DNA from: Bacteroidota bacterium
GTDB lineage: Bacteria > Bacteroidota > Ignavibacteria > Tepidaquicellales > Tepidaquicellaceae
Assembly: GCA_018266835.1 (NCBI GenBank)
Contig: JAFDZP010000002.1
Coordinates: 1,029,302 to 1,093,301 of the forward strand
Reading direction: 5' to 3'
DNA length: 64,000 bases
This document shows, piece by piece, positions 62,489-64,000 of the stretch. The position numbers and the translations under genes are program-made. The notes below the pieces were generated by a model. The model was not told the origin of the DNA and made no database searches. It saw only the letters and a list, made by a program, of their open reading frames with translations. How positions within the stretch are numbered: the stretch's first letter is position 1; each line of letters opens with the position of its first letter.

Positions 62489-63502
62489 TTAATCGTTCTC
62501 TTTCAAAAACTTTTCTGCTAACAGTACATCTTCTTCACTTCCGATAAACAACGGAACTCTCTGATGCAGCGCCTGAGGAACAACCTCTAATATTCTTTCT
62601 TTGCCTGTAGATGCTCTGCCGCCTGCCTGCTCAACAATAAATGCAAGCGGATTCGCTTCATACATCAGTCTTAATTTTCCGTTCTTGTTTTTCTTATCGG
62701 CAGGATAAATAAAAATTCCGCCGTATAATAAATTACGATGGAAGTCTGCAACAAGCGAGCCGACGTATCTTGACGAGTAAGGTCTGTTAGTTTCTTTATC
62801 TTCTTCTTTCAGGTAATTTATATATTTTTTCATTCCTTCCGACCACTTGCAATAATTTCCTTCGTTAGTAGAATACGTTTTCGATTTTTTAGGAATCTGC
62901 ATATTTTCATAGCTCAGTAAAAATTCACCGACTGTAGGGTCAAGCGTAAATCCATGCACCCCTTTACCTGCTGTATAAACTAAAAACGTACTTGAGCCGT
63001 AAACAACATATCCTGCCGCAACCTGTTCAGTGCCTCTTTGCAGGCAGTCAGCTTCCGTGCCGGGACCGCTTTCAGAAATTCTTTTATAGATTGAAAAAAT
63101 TGTTCCTATGGAAATATTTGCTTCTATATTCGATGAGCCGTCAAGCGGATCGAAGTGACAAATATATTTATTGCTGATTGTGTTGTTCAGGATATATTTA
63201 TCTTCAAGCGGGATAAACTCCTCTTCTTCCTCCGAACACACTGCACAGATATGCCCGCCTGCCTTCATTGTATTTGTCAGCATATCGTTTGCATACACAT
63301 CAAGTTTTTTTACAGCTTCACCCTGAACATTTTCATCGCCTGTAAACCCAAGTATATCTATTAAGCCCGCCCTGTTTACTTCCAGTGAAATTATTTTACA
63401 TGCTAATGCAATATCGGCAAGCAAATCGGAAAGTTGTCCTGTTGCATCAGGAATATTTCTTTCCTGGTCAATTATATGTCTGTAAAAGGTTTTGCTTATC
63501 AT
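62489..63502 (-). CDS. fbp: class 1 fructose-1,6-bisphosphatase
   Basis: A 337-residue, metal-dependent phosphatase of gluconeogenesis. DPLDGSSNIEANISIGTIFSIY starts at D118 and carries the two metal-binding Asp (D118, D121); EGNYCKWSEGMKKYI near 217 and GKLRLMYEANPLAFIVEQAGGRAS near 271 are typical of class 1. The start MISKTFYRHIIDQERNIPDA is normal for the class. It begins 12 nt after the gmhA stop. Confidence 0.94.
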   Translation of the reverse strand: MISKTFYRHIIDQERNIPDATGQLSDLLADIALACKIISLEVNRAGLIDILGFTGDENVQGEAVKKLDVYANDMLTNTMKAGGHICAVCSEEEEEFIPLEDKYILNNTISNKYICHFDPLDGSSNIEANISIGTIFSIYKRISESGPGTEADCLQRGTEQVAAGYVVYGSSTFLVYTAGKGVHGFTLDPTVGEFLLSYENMQIPKKSKTYSTNEGNYCKWSEGMKKYINYLKEEDKETNRPYSSRYVGSLVADFHRNLLYGGIFIYPADKKNKNGKLRLMYEANPLAFIVEQAGGRASTGKERILEVVPQALHQRVPLFIGSEEDVLLAEKFLKEND

Positions 63503-63514
63503 TTATAGAGGGAA

Positions 63515-64000
63515 TTAATTTTTTAAATTTCTTTCTATGTAATCTATTAAAGTATGAATGACTTTAATGTGAATTTCCTGAACTCTGTCCGAATACTTCG
63601 ATTGCGGCGAACGTATCTCAACATCGCAGACCGTTGCCATCTTACCCCCGTCTTTGCCTGTCAAGCCGACCACTTTCATTCCTCTTTCTCTAGCAGCATC
63701 AACTGCATTAAGGATATTTTTTGAGTTACCGCTAGTGCTAATGGCAAGCAATACATCACCTTCTCTTCCCAGACCTTCAACATATCGCGAAAAAATTCTG
63801 TCGAATCCGTAATCGTTACCAACACATGTTAAATGTGATGCATCCGATATTGAAACAGCGCCGATTGCTCTCCTGTCATCTCTGAATCTTCCAGTGAGCT
63901 CTTCCGCAAAGTGCATTGCATCGCACATTGAGCCGCCGTTACCGCACGAAATAATTTTTCCTCCTTTGTTCAAAGCATCAACCATTAAATCACCTGCCGA
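63515..64000 (-). CDS. gmhA: D-sedoheptulose 7-phosphate isomerase, 5' end outside the window
   Basis: The visible frame (from ATG 63985 leftward, 156 residues) matches Gmh[28 protein letters not shown] (the SIS-domain sugar-binding loop with Ser/Asn), [36 protein letters not shown] and a C-terminal [20 protein letters not shown]. coli GmhA has about 36 further residues before this; the five codons upstream of the ATG (SAGDL) also fit the family, so the true start is beyond 64000. The enzyme makes D-glycero-D-manno-heptose 7-phosphate for lipopolysaccharide core synthesis. Read together with fbp as one unit. Confidence 0.92.
   Translation of the reverse strand, partial: SAGDLMVDALNKGGKIISCGNGGSMCDAMHFAEELTGRFRDDRRAIGAVSISDASHLTCVGNDYGFDRIFSRYVEGLGREGDVLLAISTSGNSKNILNAVDAARERGMKVVGLTGKDGGKMATVCDVEIRSPQSKYSDRVQEIHIKVIHTLIDYIERNLKN

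Overview
The window most likely comes from a bacterium of the Bacteroidota/Ignavibacteriota (FCB) group. The DNA is AT-rich. Four very large secreted proteins end in a type IX secretion (T9SS) sorting domain carrying the NYPNPFNP signature that is common in Ignavibacteria and their relatives. Shine-Dalgarno sequences are weak or absent before most genes, and one clear promoter matches the Bacteroidota consensus (TTG, about 20 nt, TAnnTTTG). Pyruvate:ferredoxin oxidoreductase sits in the same 64 kb as an O2-dependent tRNA hydroxylase and fumarylacetoacetase, which suggests a facultative heterotroph that uses protein and amino acids. No rRNA, tRNA, CRISPR array, prophage or canonical insertion sequence was recognised.

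Layout. 1-4809 (minus strand): the start of a PrsW-like protease, a DNA alkylation repair protein, a biotinyl carrier and biotin carboxylase pair, and an aldehyde dehydrogenase. 5013-10652: a giant beta-helix T9SS substrate. 11059-13842: an unknown protein and fumarylacetoacetase, separated by a GxxExxY gene enclosed in inverted repeats. 13843-18163 (minus): small housekeeping and stress genes, a DUF433/DUF5615 toxin-antitoxin-like pair and a putative lipoprotein metallopeptidase. 18339-22035: a second aldehyde dehydrogenase and an M13 peptidase. 22036-22944: a repeat-filled intergenic region. 22945-26067: a second beta-helix T9SS substrate. 26191-29879: small genes and asparagine synthetase AsnA. 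30112-33051: three tandem orphan LuxR-type response regulators (the middle one truncated) and a small outer-membrane barrel. 33344-37176: two tandem paralogous T9SS proteins made of eight W-x-D-x-R repeats. 37373-42098: a run of small enzymes and a triple-rhodanese protein. 42137-48999 (minus): a DUF885 peptidase, then a dihydroorotate dehydrogenase-like protein, a c-type cytochrome and NifJ. 49220-52708: an M3 peptidase, a CPXCG protein and TrhO. 52730-56427 (minus): a DUF4153 membrane protein and an unknown helical protein. 56584-62469: a tightly packed seven-gene operon from asnS to an ABC exporter and a lipoprotein. 62489-64000 (minus): fructose-bisphosphatase and the start-truncated gmhA.

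The most interesting signals are not protein-coding. (1) A 107-nt sequence at 51397-51503 folds on paper into a perfect cloverleaf: a 12-bp outer stem and three hairpins of 7, 22 and 8 bp, with no unpaired base at the junction. (2) The nuclease-like GxxExxY gene at 12114-12506 is bounded exactly by roughly 41-bp inverted repeats, like a minimal mobile unit inserted in an operon. (3) The region upstream of the second beta-helix gene holds a tandem array of about 170 bp with palindromes and an iteron-like 19-mer that recurs next to the cloverleaf. (4) A C-rich/G-rich palindrome occurs four times in the window. (5) The response regulators carry Asp where the conserved Thr/Ser switch residue is expected.
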